Assembly (NCBI GenBank): GCA_030148045.1
Contig: JASBUE010000125.1
Span: 1 to 13,054 of the forward strand
Direction of reading: 5' to 3'
Length of the DNA: 13,054 nt
DNA from: Candidatus Tenderia sp.
GTDB lineage: Bacteria > Pseudomonadota > Gammaproteobacteria > Tenderiales > Tenderiaceae
This document shows positions 6,866-13,054 of the stretch, in pieces. The notes under the pieces are model-generated. The model made no database searches. It was not told the origin of the DNA and saw only the letters and a program-made list of their open reading frames with translations. The position numbers and the translations under genes were made by a program. How positions within the stretch are numbered: position 1 is the stretch's first letter; each line of letters starts with the position of its first letter.

Positions 6866-7373
6866 GAGACGCCCGCCCATCCGGGTGTTGGGCATCGGTT
6901 CACCCTTCGGCCTGGATAGTATCGGCTGGCGCTTGGTCGAGGCGCTGTCGGCATCAGCAGTATTACATCCTTATCTGAACCAAGAATTGCTGCTGGAGAC
7001 CTTGGATCGCCCGGGTGTCAATCTGCGCGCCTATTTCGAAAATGCCAGCTATGTGTTGTTGCTCGATGCAGTGCTTGATGATGAGGTTCCGGTCGGCCTT
7101 GCAAGACGATATTTGATAAATGAAATCGGACGTGCGGACCTGTTACAATCCAGTCACGGTTTTGGCGTGCAACAGGTCATCAGCCTGGCGAGTGCCCTGG
7201 GGCAGTTACCGGAGAAATTGGAGTTGTTGGGGGTTTCTATTGCGGCCGGCCGCCAAAACCATCAGAACGATAACATCGACTGGAAGGGAACCACTTCGGC
7301 CCTGGCAGCGTCTCTGGAACAGGAACTTATCCGGCATTGTGACGCATATAGGGATCAAAATGTGACAAACTAG
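6849..7373 (+). CDS. Hydrogenase maturation endopeptidase (M52 family, HoxW-like)
   Basis: The protease removes the short C-terminal tail of the large subunit once nickel is in place. The 174-residue product begins with the typical RVLGIGSPFGLDSIGW (12-27). It has probable metal ligands Asp23, Asp73 (VLLLDAV) and His103 (SSHGFG), corresponding to Glu16, Asp62 and His93 of E. coli HybD. The Asp in place of Glu and the GSPFG motif are features I associate with soluble-hydrogenase proteases. GTG 6849 is chosen because it gives a short polar leader before the first strand; it overlaps hydA by 17 nt. No good ribosome site is visible, which suggests coupling to hydA. Its substrate is almost certainly the HydA encoded immediately upstream. 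Confidence 0.9.
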   Translation: MSNDAERRPPIRVLGIGSPFGLDSIGWRLVEALSASAVLHPYLNQELLLETLDRPGVNLRAYFENASYVLLLDAVLDDEVPVGLARRYLINEIGRADLLQSSHGFGVQQVISLASALGQLPEKLELLGVSIAAGRQNHQNDNIDWKGTTSALAASLEQELIRHCDAYRDQNVTN

Positions 7374-7466
7374 CCAGTTATAGCTGGATTCTCTTCAGTT
7401 TAATAAAATTTCGTCGATAACTCTAATCACCGAACGGCTGACTCGATTGAAATCTTGGGTGTTATT

Positions 7467-7616
7467 ATGAAAATAACTATGACAAAGATATGGATTATAG
7501 CGGGCTTGTTGGCCTTGATCGGTATCGCACAGGCACAGATTCAGGAGCCTGCTGATAAGCCCTTGAATGAACAGATTTTAATTAAGTCCAACCCCTACCT
7601 TTCCGAACCCCGTTAA
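7467..7616 (+). CDS. Small secreted peptide, unknown function
   Basis: A 49-residue frame starts at ATG 7467. It opens with a good signal peptide: KITMTKIW, a hydrophobic run IIAGLLALIGI, and an AQA cleavage site near residue 23. The predicted mature peptide is only about 26 residues (QIQEPADKPLNEQ, ending SNPYLSEPR). The first five codons offer a second ATG at 7479. The ribosome site is weak. A TAAAAT box at 7404-7409 in an AT-rich leader could be a -10 element, but no good -35 is seen. It lies 93 bp after the hydrogenase protease gene and ends 11 bp before the convergent ppsA stop. No family is recognised. The convincing signal peptide is the main evidence that it is real. Confidence 0.5.
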   Translation: MKITMTKIWIIAGLLALIGIAQAQIQEPADKPLNEQILIKSNPYLSEPR

Positions 7617-7633
7617 CGGGCTGTTAGTCAGCC
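7609..7633. terminator. Palindromes in the convergent junction, possible weak bidirectional terminator
   Basis: CCCGTTAACGGG (7609-7620) is a perfect 12-bp palindrome spanning the stop codon of the small peptide gene. It abuts GGCTG-N5-CAGCC (7619-7623 and 7629-7633), which covers the ppsA stop. The two cannot both form fully. No T-run follows on either strand, so intrinsic termination is doubtful. No better terminator is visible between the convergent genes. Confidence 0.25.
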
Positions 7634-10018
7634 ACCCCGTTCAATATCCAGCACCACCTGTGTCATCCTGATCACGCTGTCCGGGTTGAGTGAGATGGAC
7701 TCGATGCCGTGTTCCACCAGCCACTCGGTGATTTCGGGATAATCGGATGGCGCCTGACCGCAGATCCCCACATATTTCCCCTTTTGTTTGCAGGTCGTGA
7801 TGGCCATGTCGATCATTTTCAGCACTGCCGGATTGCGTTCATCAAACCCGCTGACGATGCCGGAGTCACGATCCACCCCTAACGTCAATTGAGTCAGGTC
7901 GTTGGAGCCGATGGAAAAGCCGTCGAACAGTTCCAGGAAATCGTCGGCCAGCAGGGCGTTGGCCGGAATCTCGCACATCATATAAATCTTCAGTCCATTT
8001 TCACCGCGTGCCAGCCCTTCCTGTTTCATGAGCTCCAGTACCTTGAGTGCCTCATCAACACTGCGCACGAAGGGGATCATCAGGGCGACATTGTCCAGTC
8101 CCATCACTTCACGGGCCTGTTTCATGGCGGCGCACTCCAGCGCGAAGCAGTCGGCGAAGGCCTCCGAGGGATAGCGCGAGGCGCCACGGAATCCGATCAT
8201 GGGATTCTCTTCCGTCGGCTCGAACTGTTCGCCGCCGATCAGCGAGGCGTATTCGTTGGACTTGAAGTCGCTCATGCGCACGATCACCTGCTTGGGATAA
8301 AAGGCGGCGGCGATCATGCCCACCCCTTCGGCCAGGCGCTGGATATAAAAGCTCTTCGGATCGGGATAGCCGGCGATGATGGGGGCGATCTGTTGTTTGA
8401 TCTTGTCATCCATCCGCTCGTATTCGAGCAGGGCGCGGGGATGGATGCGGATGCTGTTGTTGATGATGAATTCCAGCCGCGCCAGGCCGACGCCCTCATT
8501 GGGCAGACGGCTGGCTTCGAAGGCCTGCGATGGGTTGGCAAGGTTGAGCATGATATGGGTCTTCGGTCGCGTCAGGGTGCTGAGGTCGATGCGCTGGCTG
8601 TCGAATCTTTGAATGCCTTCATAGACGATGCCCTCGTCGCCTTCGGCGCAACACACGGTGACCTCCTGGCCGCTGGCGATGGCACGGGTGGCGTTGCCGC
8701 AGCCGACGATGGCGGGGATGCCCAGTTCGCGCGCCACGATGGCGGCATGGCAGGTACGGCCGCCGCGATTGGTGACGATGGCGGCGGCGGTCTTCATCAC
8801 CGGCTCCCAGTCCGGGTCGGTGATATCGGTCACCAGCACCTCGCCGGGCTGGAGAGTGTGCATGTCGCTCGCCTCCTGGATGACCCGGGCCCGGCCGGCG
8901 GCGATGCGCTGGCCGACGCTCTTGCCGCGCGTCAATACCGGGCCGCGGCTGTGCAGCTGATAGACCTGGGCGTAGCGGGTGTCGGCGACGGACTGGACCG
9001 TCTCGGGCCGGGCCTGAACGATGAACAGCTCGCCGCTCTCGCCGTCCTTGGCCCATTCGATATCCATGGGGCGCGGTTGTCCCGCCTCGTGCGAGTAGTG
9101 TTCTTCGATGATTACCGCCTGGCGTGCCAGGGTCAGCACCTCGTCGTCGCTGAGGGCGAAACGTTCGCGGTCTGCGTCCTTGACGCGCACGTTGCGGGTG
9201 GAGTGGCCCGCCATGGGATCGCGGCTGTAGATCATCTTGATCGCCTTTTCACCCAGCTGGCGTTTCAGGATCGGTCGTTTGCCTGCGCTCAGCGTGGGTT
9301 TGAAGACGTAGAACTCGTCCGGGTTGACGGCGCCCTGGACCACGTTCTCACCCAGGCCGTAGGCGGCGGTGATAAAGACCACGTCGCGAAAGCCGGTCTC
9401 GGTGTCGATGGTGAACATCACCCCCGAGGCGCCGATGTCGGCGCGCACCATCTTCTGCACGCCGATGGACAGCGCCACGTCCATGTGCTCGAATCCCTGA
9501 TGGATGCGGTAGGAGATGGCGCGGTTGGTGAACAGCGAGGCGAACACACTCTTGCAGGTGGCGATCAGGTTGCGGCTGCCGCGGATGTTGAGATAGGTTT
9601 CCTGCTGGCCGGCGAAGGAGGCGCTGGGCAGGTCCTCGGCGGTGGCCGAGCTGCGTACCGCCACGTCGGTGTGTTCGCCGTATTCCGCTTCCAGCTGGCG
9701 GTAGGCGGCGTCGATCTCTTCGGCCAGGTCCGCCGGCATCTCGGCGTGACTGATCCAGCTGCGGATGCGCGCGCCGGCGGTGGCCAGGGCGGTGACATTA
9801 CTGCTGTCCAGCTCAGCCAGTACTTGCTTGATGCGGTCGTGCAGCTTGTTGTGATCGATGTAGTGGCGATACGCCTCGGCGGTGGTGGCGAAGCCGCCCG
9901 GGATCCTCACCCCCTTGGGCGTCAGGTTGCGGTACATCTCCCCCAGGGAGGCGTTCTTGCCGCCCACCAGGGCGATATCCTTGATGCCGAGCTGGTCGAA
10001 ACGTCGAATATAGCGCAT
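7628..10018 (-). CDS. ppsA: Phosphoenolpyruvate synthase
   Basis: PpsA converts pyruvate, ATP and water to PEP, AMP and phosphate, for gluconeogenesis and for growth on C2/C3 compounds or after CO2 fixation. The 796 residues match the family length (E. coli 792). An N-terminal ATP-grasp domain contains LVGGKNASLGEM (17-28), VAVRSSATAEDLPSASFAGQQ (119-139) and GSRNLIATCKSVFASLF. The central phosphohistidine domain has GGRTCHAAIVARELGIPA with His424. The C-terminal TIM barrel includes ENPMIGFRGASRY, SIGSNDLTQLTLGVDRD and GICGQAPSD with Cys753, which corresponds to the catalytic Cys. AGGCGG lies 8 nt before the start on the minus strand. It converges on the hydrogenase operon and diverges from the ECF sigma gene. 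No PpsR-type regulatory kinase gene is present in the window. Confidence 0.97.
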   Translation of the reverse strand: MRYIRRFDQLGIKDIALVGGKNASLGEMYRNLTPKGVRIPGGFATTAEAYRHYIDHNKLHDRIKQVLAELDSSNVTALATAGARIRSWISHAEMPADLAEEIDAAYRQLEAEYGEHTDVAVRSSATAEDLPSASFAGQQETYLNIRGSRNLIATCKSVFASLFTNRAISYRIHQGFEHMDVALSIGVQKMVRADIGASGVMFTIDTETGFRDVVFITAAYGLGENVVQGAVNPDEFYVFKPTLSAGKRPILKRQLGEKAIKMIYSRDPMAGHSTRNVRVKDADRERFALSDDEVLTLARQAVIIEEHYSHEAGQPRPMDIEWAKDGESGELFIVQARPETVQSVADTRYAQVYQLHSRGPVLTRGKSVGQRIAAGRARVIQEASDMHTLQPGEVLVTDITDPDWEPVMKTAAAIVTNRGGRTCHAAIVARELGIPAIVGCGNATRAIASGQEVTVCCAEGDEGIVYEGIQRFDSQRIDLSTLTRPKTHIMLNLANPSQAFEASRLPNEGVGLARLEFIINNSIRIHPRALLEYERMDDKIKQQIAPIIAGYPDPKSFYIQRLAEGVGMIAAAFYPKQVIVRMSDFKSNEYASLIGGEQFEPTEENPMIGFRGASRYPSEAFADCFALECAAMKQAREVMGLDNVALMIPFVRSVDEALKVLELMKQEGLARGENGLKIYMMCEIPANALLADDFLELFDGFSIGSNDLTQLTLGVDRDSGIVSGFDERNPAVLKMIDMAITTCKQKGKYVGICGQAPSDYPEITEWLVEHGIESISLNPDSVIRMTQVVLDIERGG

Positions 10019-10093
10019 GGGCAGGTCCGCCTTTGGTTGTGTCTGTCGATGGATGATATGGTCAACTTATTACGTGGCTGGATGACAATCAAG

Positions 10094-10121
10094 GGAAGCT
10101 TTTGTGTGCAGCTGACGTAAA
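10094..10121 (+). promoter_or_regulatory. Candidate ECF-sigma promoter upstream of the sigma gene
   Basis: GGAAG (10094-10098) is followed by a 17-nt spacer and CGTAAA (10116-10121). This resembles the GGAAC-N16/17-CGT form used by many ECF sigma factors, with one mismatch in the -35 box. It would leave a leader of about 95 nt before ATG 10224, and the same arrangement recurs at 12078-12106. Autoregulation of an ECF gene is common, which raises plausibility, but the motif is short. Confidence 0.35.
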
Positions 10122-10223
10122 TTGGATGTGTCTGGCATTTTGCCGCAGCGAGGGGATAGGGGGATTCAGCTTTGTTTAAGTTAGTCCTTCTAGTATGGCG
10201 GCTGATAAAGCTGAGAGCGGACC

Positions 10224-10781
10224 ATGAAGATCAGTCTATTTGCACGCTGGCGGGGCGGCCGGGATACCTTCGAGGACCTGGTGATGCCGCACGTCAACGG
10301 CCTTTACCGCCTGGCCTACCACTATTGCGGCCAGCAGTCCGACGCCGAGGACCTGGTGCAGGAGCTGCTGCTCAAACTGATCCATCGCGTGGATGAGATG
10401 GAACGGGTGGAAAAACTGCGCCCCTGGTTGGCCAAGGCCCTGTATCACCTCTTTATCGACCGGCTCAGGCGCCAGCAGCGCAACCCGGTCGACACCCTGC
10501 AGCCGGAGCTGCTGGAGACGCACCATGCCGAGGCCGGCTCCGGGTCGTGCGCCGAAAAGCTGGTTCTGATCGACAATATCGAACAGGCCTTGAAGCGGCT
10601 CAGCCATGAGCAGCGTATGCTGGTGGTGATGCACGATGTGGAGAATTACCCCCTGGCCGAGCTGGAAATCATCCTGGAAACCCCTATCGGTACGCTCAAG
10701 TCACGCCTGCACCGTGCCCGCGCCAGGCTGCGCCGGATTCTGGACGAGGATGGAACCCAATCCCTCTCGGCGGCGTGTTAA
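10224..10781 (+). CDS. ECF-type RNA polymerase sigma factor
   Basis: The 185-residue sigma-70 family protein has only regions 2 and 4. Region 2 (about 14-86) contains MPHVNGLYRLAYHYCGQQSD, AEDLVQELLLKL and PWLAKALYHLFIDRLRRQQR. Region 4 (about 117-173) contains ALKRLSHEQRMLVVMHDVE and a helix-turn-helix ending TPIGTLKSRLHRARARLRRI. It directs RNA polymerase to a stress- or signal-dependent promoter set. GAGAG precedes ATG 10224. The gene is followed 19 bp later by its probable anti-sigma factor, the standard pairing for this class. The inducing signal cannot be deduced from sequence. Candidate targets are the GGAA-N17-CGT sites at 10094 and 12078. Confidence 0.93.
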   Translation: MKISLFARWRGGRDTFEDLVMPHVNGLYRLAYHYCGQQSDAEDLVQELLLKLIHRVDEMERVEKLRPWLAKALYHLFIDRLRRQQRNPVDTLQPELLETHHAEAGSGSCAEKLVLIDNIEQALKRLSHEQRMLVVMHDVENYPLAELEIILETPIGTLKSRLHRARARLRRILDEDGTQSLSAAC

Positions 10782-10800
10782 CAAGCGAGAGGCAGAGCAT

Positions 10801-11484
10801 ATGAATTGTGAGCAAATTCAACAGCGAATGGACGATTATCTGGACGGTGATCTAGATCTCGAGAAAGCGGCCGAACTGCACGCCCATATCGATCAATGTC
10901 ATGACTGTCGGGCCCGGCTGCGGCGGGCAGAGGTGATCCTGGCCGGTTTGAAATCCGTGCGCGTCCCGGCGATGAGGCCGGGCTTCGCCGCGCAGGCCGT
11001 GCGTCAGGCCGCCGGCCAGTCGCGGCCGCGATCCCATCGCCGCGCCTTTGTCGCTGGTTTCGGTTCCGCCCTGGTGGCAGGCCTGGCGATGTGGATGGCG
11101 CTGGGTGGTTTGTTGCCCGGCGGCAGGGACGCCGCGCCCTCCCGGCTGCAGGAAGTGGCCATCTCCGTGGCCGCCCCGCAGACCGTCAATCTGGCCTTTG
11201 ATGTTGGCTATCCGATCCAGGATGCGACCCTTAGTCTCAACTTGCCCGACAACGTGGAGTTGGTCGGTTTTCCTGGTATAAGCCATTTGTCATGGCAGAT
11301 CAGCTTGACGCAGGGGCGCAACGTGCTTCCTCTACCGTTGAAGGGAGCTACCAACGCCAACGGCGAGCTTGTCGCCACCCTTGAGCACGATGGCAAGCGC
11401 AAAAGTGTTCGCATTAAAGTCAGGGTGGAGGATGAGGTGGCGCCTCAGGCGGAGATCCAGAGCGCAAACTGGGTTTATTCTTGA
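10801..11484 (+). CDS. Membrane anti-sigma factor with N-terminal zinc finger (ZAS)
   Basis: The 227-residue product starts at ATG 10801 with GAGAGG upstream. The N-terminal cytoplasmic part (1-45) is a zf-HC2/ZAS domain with His29-x3-Cys33-x2-Cys36 and an extra Cys3, expected to bind zinc and hold the sigma factor inactive. A linker leads to one membrane segment at about 81-104 (RAFVAGFGSALVAGLAMWMA). The rest (about 110-227) is periplasmic and beta-rich, with VNLAFDVGYPIQDATLSLNL and WQISLTQGRNVLPLPL. It looks like an Ig-like sensory domain. It is translated just after the sigma gene. How the signal releases the sigma factor, by proteolysis or by zinc/redox change, is not visible; no RseP-like gene is adjacent. 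Confidence 0.88.
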   Translation: MNCEQIQQRMDDYLDGDLDLEKAAELHAHIDQCHDCRARLRRAEVILAGLKSVRVPAMRPGFAAQAVRQAAGQSRPRSHRRAFVAGFGSALVAGLAMWMALGGLLPGGRDAAPSRLQEVAISVAAPQTVNLAFDVGYPIQDATLSLNLPDNVELVGFPGISHLSWQISLTQGRNVLPLPLKGATNANGELVATLEHDGKRKSVRIKVRVEDEVAPQAEIQSANWVYS

Positions 11485-11575
11485 GACTTACATAAACCTG
11501 GCAGTTGCGTTAATCCGGCGCTCTTTTCAAAGAAAAAGCTTATATACAGTACCAACTGTCTGTGCACGGCTGTTG

Positions 11576-11602
11576 CTGGACTTCACCAAAAGTGAAGTCC
11601 GG
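11576..11602. repeat. Perfect stem-loop GGACTTCAC-caaaa-GTGAAGTCC
   Basis: Nine perfectly paired bases (11578-11586 with 11592-11600) flank a 5-nt loop. Two further pairs are possible outward, one of them G-T. It lies 92 nt after the anti-sigma stop. No T-run follows on either strand, so it is not a typical intrinsic terminator. It may stabilise the 3' end of the sigma/anti-sigma mRNA or be part of a small repeat. Confidence 0.55.
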
Positions 11603-11646
11603 AAAACGGCATAAATATACGCGTGAAGATGGCTGCCTGGCATAAA

Positions 11647-11712
11647 AAACGGTCTCGGTATTGGTGAAATTGGAGTCGCCAAACAGACCAACTAAACCAA
11701 CGGAGACCGTTT
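11647..11712 (-). terminator. 66-bp imperfect hairpin with T6 on the minus strand
   Basis: The arms AAACGGTCTC (11647-11656) and GAGACCGTTT (11703-11712) are perfect 10-bp inverted repeats. TTGG and CCAA tracts inside can extend the stem. On the minus strand the hairpin is followed by TTTTTT (complement of 11644-11649), as in an intrinsic terminator for leftward transcription. The loop is much longer than usual, so a repeat or mobile-element relic is an alternative. Confidence 0.35.
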
Positions 11713-11805
11713 GCATGAAGTGTGGCAGAGAGCCGCGATACATCGCAAGCCCCAGCCACCGCCGTAATCTGGGGCACGCCCAGCACCTTGACACAACTTT
11801 CCAAT

Positions 11806-11977
11806 CGCCCCGGCCTGGGCTACCCCGACGCCTGGCTGGCAGGTCAGCGACCTGCAACCACTGATCGAGACCCTGGGCAAACACGGCAGCGACTATACCC
11901 CGAGCCGCTCCAGCCGCCGGGCGCTGTTCTGCCGCGAGCCGGACGGCAACACCCTGGAGTTCATCGAAAGCTGCTGA
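11806..11977 (+). pseudogene. Remnant of a VOC / glyoxalase-family gene
   Basis: Two pieces of one protein family lie in different frames. RPGLGYPDAWL is encoded at 11806-11838. Then, one base off, a piece ending at TGA 11975-11977 contains VSDLQPLIETLGKHG, TPSRSSRRALFCREPDGN and TLEFIESC. The second matches the usual C-terminus of short VOC proteins (SRSGRRALFCRDPDGNxLE). Roughly 30 residues that normally separate the two segments are absent, so an internal deletion with a frame change is likely. No N-terminal half or start is visible: the second frame is closed by TGA at 11789-11791. The remnant cannot encode a working enzyme. Similarity was judged by eye from family knowledge. Confidence 0.7.
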
Positions 11978-12077
11978 CATGAGAGATCCTTCGGCATCAT
12001 AACCGGCTTCCGGCTGACGGACTTTCACTATAACCCCGGCCAACAATCTCCAGCCTGGAGAATTTTTTCGCATTGCT

Positions 12078-12106
12078 GGAACCTTTCCGGTTCAGTTTGC
12101 GTTTAC
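12078..12106 (+). promoter_or_regulatory. Candidate ECF-sigma promoter of the acidic exported protein
   Basis: GGAAC (12078-12082), a 17-nt spacer and CGTTTAC (12100-12106) match the GGAAC-N16/17-CGTT form of ECF promoters. The same spacing occurs upstream of the ECF sigma gene in this window. It would give a leader of about 120 nt before ATG 12237. Confidence 0.4.
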
Positions 12107-12236
12107 TAGGACAGAAGCGACGACAAGGCTGTTGTTGTAAGACTTGCACAGTCGTTTCGTTCAGTTTGTCCGGACAAAACACGACTGCCCGATCAGCAGC
12201 AAGCTCTATCAACTCAACATAAAAAGGAAATCCGCA

Positions 12237-12734
12237 ATGAAACAATCGATCACATCTATGGCTATGGCCACCGGTATTTTCCTGGCGCTTTCCGCAGGGT
12301 TTTCTCAGGCTGTGGAACTGGGTGACCTGGACTCGACCCTTCAGGTCACTGACTCCAGTGATCTGAGCGCCATCACCCACGACATGGATATCCCGGAAGT
12401 AGGCGGAGTCACTCATGACATTAATGAAGCCGCAGGATCAAGCTCAGAAAATGAGGCGCCCCATGACCTTGCCGAGGTGGATATGGAAGCAAGCAGCGAC
12501 GTAAATGACACTGCAGGCTCTGACATCGAAGAAACCAGTGACATAGCCGAGGCAACCTCAGGCTCACACATGGAATCCCAGGATATCGCCGCCAGCACGT
12601 CTGAGGTCATGAATGCAGCCAGCGATATTTCTGATTCGCATGTCGACTCACAGGATGCCGTCGGCGCCGCACATGATGCGGTAAGCGATACCACCGATCT
12701 GCAGCAAGAGCTCGAGGATAGCCAGGGCGTTTAA
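12237..12734 (+). CDS. Exported, highly acidic, low-complexity protein of unknown function
   Basis: The 165-residue product starts at ATG 12237 with AAGGA at 12224-12228. Residues 1-25 are a clear signal peptide (MKQSITSMAMATGIFLALSAGFSQA), so it is sent across the inner membrane. The predicted mature 140 residues contain 36 Asp/Glu, six His, many Ser and Ala, and no Lys, Arg, Cys, Phe, Tyr or Trp. Loose repeats recur (THDMDIPE / THDINEA; SGSHMESQDIAAS / SDSHVDSQDAVGA). Such composition predicts a disordered polyanion, which might bind cations such as calcium or coat a surface; both are inferences. A strong terminator follows, and a candidate ECF promoter precedes. It lies in relatively AT-rich surroundings between a decayed gene and an IS fragment, suggesting an accessory locus. 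No known family is recognised. Confidence 0.8.
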   Translation: MKQSITSMAMATGIFLALSAGFSQAVELGDLDSTLQVTDSSDLSAITHDMDIPEVGGVTHDINEAAGSSSENEAPHDLAEVDMEASSDVNDTAGSDIEETSDIAEATSGSHMESQDIAASTSEVMNAASDISDSHVDSQDAVGAAHDAVSDTTDLQQELEDSQGV

Positions 12735-12745
12735 ACATGTATATC

Positions 12746-12805
12746 CTTGCAGTATGGAGAACCTCTCCTGGGCAATCCAGGAGAGGTTTTTGTCCATGCT
12801 GCAAG
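12746..12805 (+). terminator. Intrinsic terminator nested in a 60-bp inverted repeat
   Basis: A perfect 12-bp stem (AACCTCTCCTGG 12760-12771, CCAGGAGAGGTT 12777-12788) with loop GCAAT is followed by TTTTT (12787-12791). This is a strong rightward terminator for the acidic-protein gene. An outer pair of 13-bp arms (CTTGCAGTATGGA 12746-12758, TCCATGCTGCAAG 12793-12805; one G-T pair) encloses it, so the whole folds into one long hairpin. Confidence 0.88.
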
Positions 12806-12896
12806 CAGACGTGTTTGCGATGCATATACTAGGCATTACCGATTAATTCACGAGTTGAGTAATAATACGGCAATCTACAAAGGGCTACCCGGATCG

Positions 12897-13054
12897 ATGA
12901 CCATGAAACGACAATCTCTGACTGACGGCTCTGAAAAATACCGTCAAGGAGGCCCTCAAAGAAAGGTTTCTTGACGAGATGGAGGTCATTATTCCCTGGG
13001 AGGGGCTAAAACCATTGAGCCATTCTACCCGAAGCCAGAGGGGGTGGCCGACGC
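12897..13054 (+). pseudogene. IS5-type transposase, 5' part, with frame breaks
   Basis: From ATG 12897 the frame reads MTMKRQSLTDGSEKYR, then runs into TGA at 12972-12974. The next frame carries KERFLDEMEVIIPWEGL (from 12958), typical of the IS5 family N-terminal region. From 13014 the original frame resumes with IEPFYPKPEG. Putting these three pieces together gives the normal start of an IS5-family transposase, so two opposing frameshifts are present near 12945-12957 and 13005-13013. The sequence runs off the window at 13054. No terminal inverted repeat could be identified upstream. The element is probably inactive. Confidence 0.7.

Larger units (their letters stand above)
11485..12236. other. 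752-bp gap between the anti-sigma and acidic-protein genes, mostly decayed sequence
   Basis: No intact gene is supported here. In order it holds an AT-rich stretch with TTATATACAG near 11540, a 9-bp perfect hairpin (11578-11600), a 66-bp imperfect hairpin (11647-11712), the remains of a VOC-family gene (11806-11977), and the leader of the acidic-protein gene with a candidate ECF promoter (12078-12106). Short frames on both strands across the region show no protein-like features outside the VOC remnant. Confidence 0.7.

Noticed and set aside
2434..7373. Possible bidirectional Hox (group 3d) hydrogenase
   Set aside because: No HoxE, HoxF or HoxU homologues are present; the diaphorase is a single ferredoxin-reductase-like subunit with a HydB partner, the group 3b arrangement.
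7889..10120. A 743-codon open frame on the plus strand opposite ppsA
   Set aside because: ppsA on the minus strand has all catalytic motifs over full length. The opposite frame is stop-free because of GC-rich third positions and reads as Asp/Gly/Ala/His-rich low-information protein without motifs.
11535..11555. TATATACAGTA resembling half of an SOS (LexA) box
   Set aside because: The matching CTG ten bases upstream of CAG is absent, so the palindrome needed for LexA is not there.
11647..11712. Integron attC site
   Set aside because: The inverted arms do not contain the GTTRRRY / RYYYAAC core pair in the required positions, and no integrase or cassette series is seen.
11540..12073. A 177-codon minus-strand frame across the hairpins and the VOC remnant
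   Set aside because: Its content is the complement of the degraded VOC sequence and inverted repeats; it has no motif and no ribosome site.

Overview
The window looks like part of a gammaproteobacterial chromosome of moderately high GC. This is inferred from the genes, not from a search: a cluster-type quinolinate synthase, an H2:NAD(P) hydrogenase operon, PEP synthase, and an ECF sigma factor with a ZAS-type anti-sigma factor. That mix is common in sulfur-oxidising or otherwise chemolithotrophic gammaproteobacteria, but nothing here fixes the genus.

Left part (1-1545): the last 31 residues of an unidentified protein, then a 93-bp element built from four alternately oriented copies of GTTGGGCT (REP/BIME-like), which ends just before nadA (quinolinate synthase, NAD biosynthesis). 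A tiny predicted lipoprotein gene of entericidin type follows nadA.

Central part (1562-7373): a rightward operon starting with a ferritin-like DUF455 protein and continuing with a complete group 3b (sulfhydrogenase-type) soluble [NiFe] hydrogenase. The order is hydB (Fe-S subunit), hydG (FAD/NAD(P) diaphorase), hydD (small subunit), hydA (large subunit), then the subunit's maturation endopeptidase. Electrons would pass between NAD(P)H and H2 via FAD in HydG, Fe-S clusters in HydG/HydB/HydD, and NiFe in HydA. The unexpected element is a gene for a four-helix-bundle (S23/IVS-type) protein lodged between hydG and hydD. At that junction hydD has no ATG, GTG or TTG start that keeps its essential N-terminal CxxC. 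One missing G in TTTAATAACAAG would explain this, turning it into a TAATG stop/start overlap.

Right part (7374-13054): a 49-residue secreted peptide gene, then ppsA (PEP synthase) on the minus strand, convergent with the hydrogenase operon. Divergent from ppsA is an ECF sigma factor gene with its membrane anti-sigma partner. Next comes a roughly 750-bp decayed stretch with two hairpins and the remains of a VOC/glyoxalase gene. It is followed by an exported protein whose mature part has 36 acidic residues and no Lys, Arg, Cys or aromatic residue, ended by a strong intrinsic terminator inside a longer inverted repeat. The window closes in a frameshifted 5' part of an IS5-type transposase gene.

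Two sites with the form GGAA(C/G)-N17-CGT lie upstream of the sigma gene and of the acidic-protein gene. They are candidate promoters for the ECF sigma factor and suggest that the acidic exported protein is one of its targets. No CRISPR array, tRNA or rRNA gene was seen. The strongest leads are the hydG/4HB/hydD junction and the ECF/acidic-protein pair.
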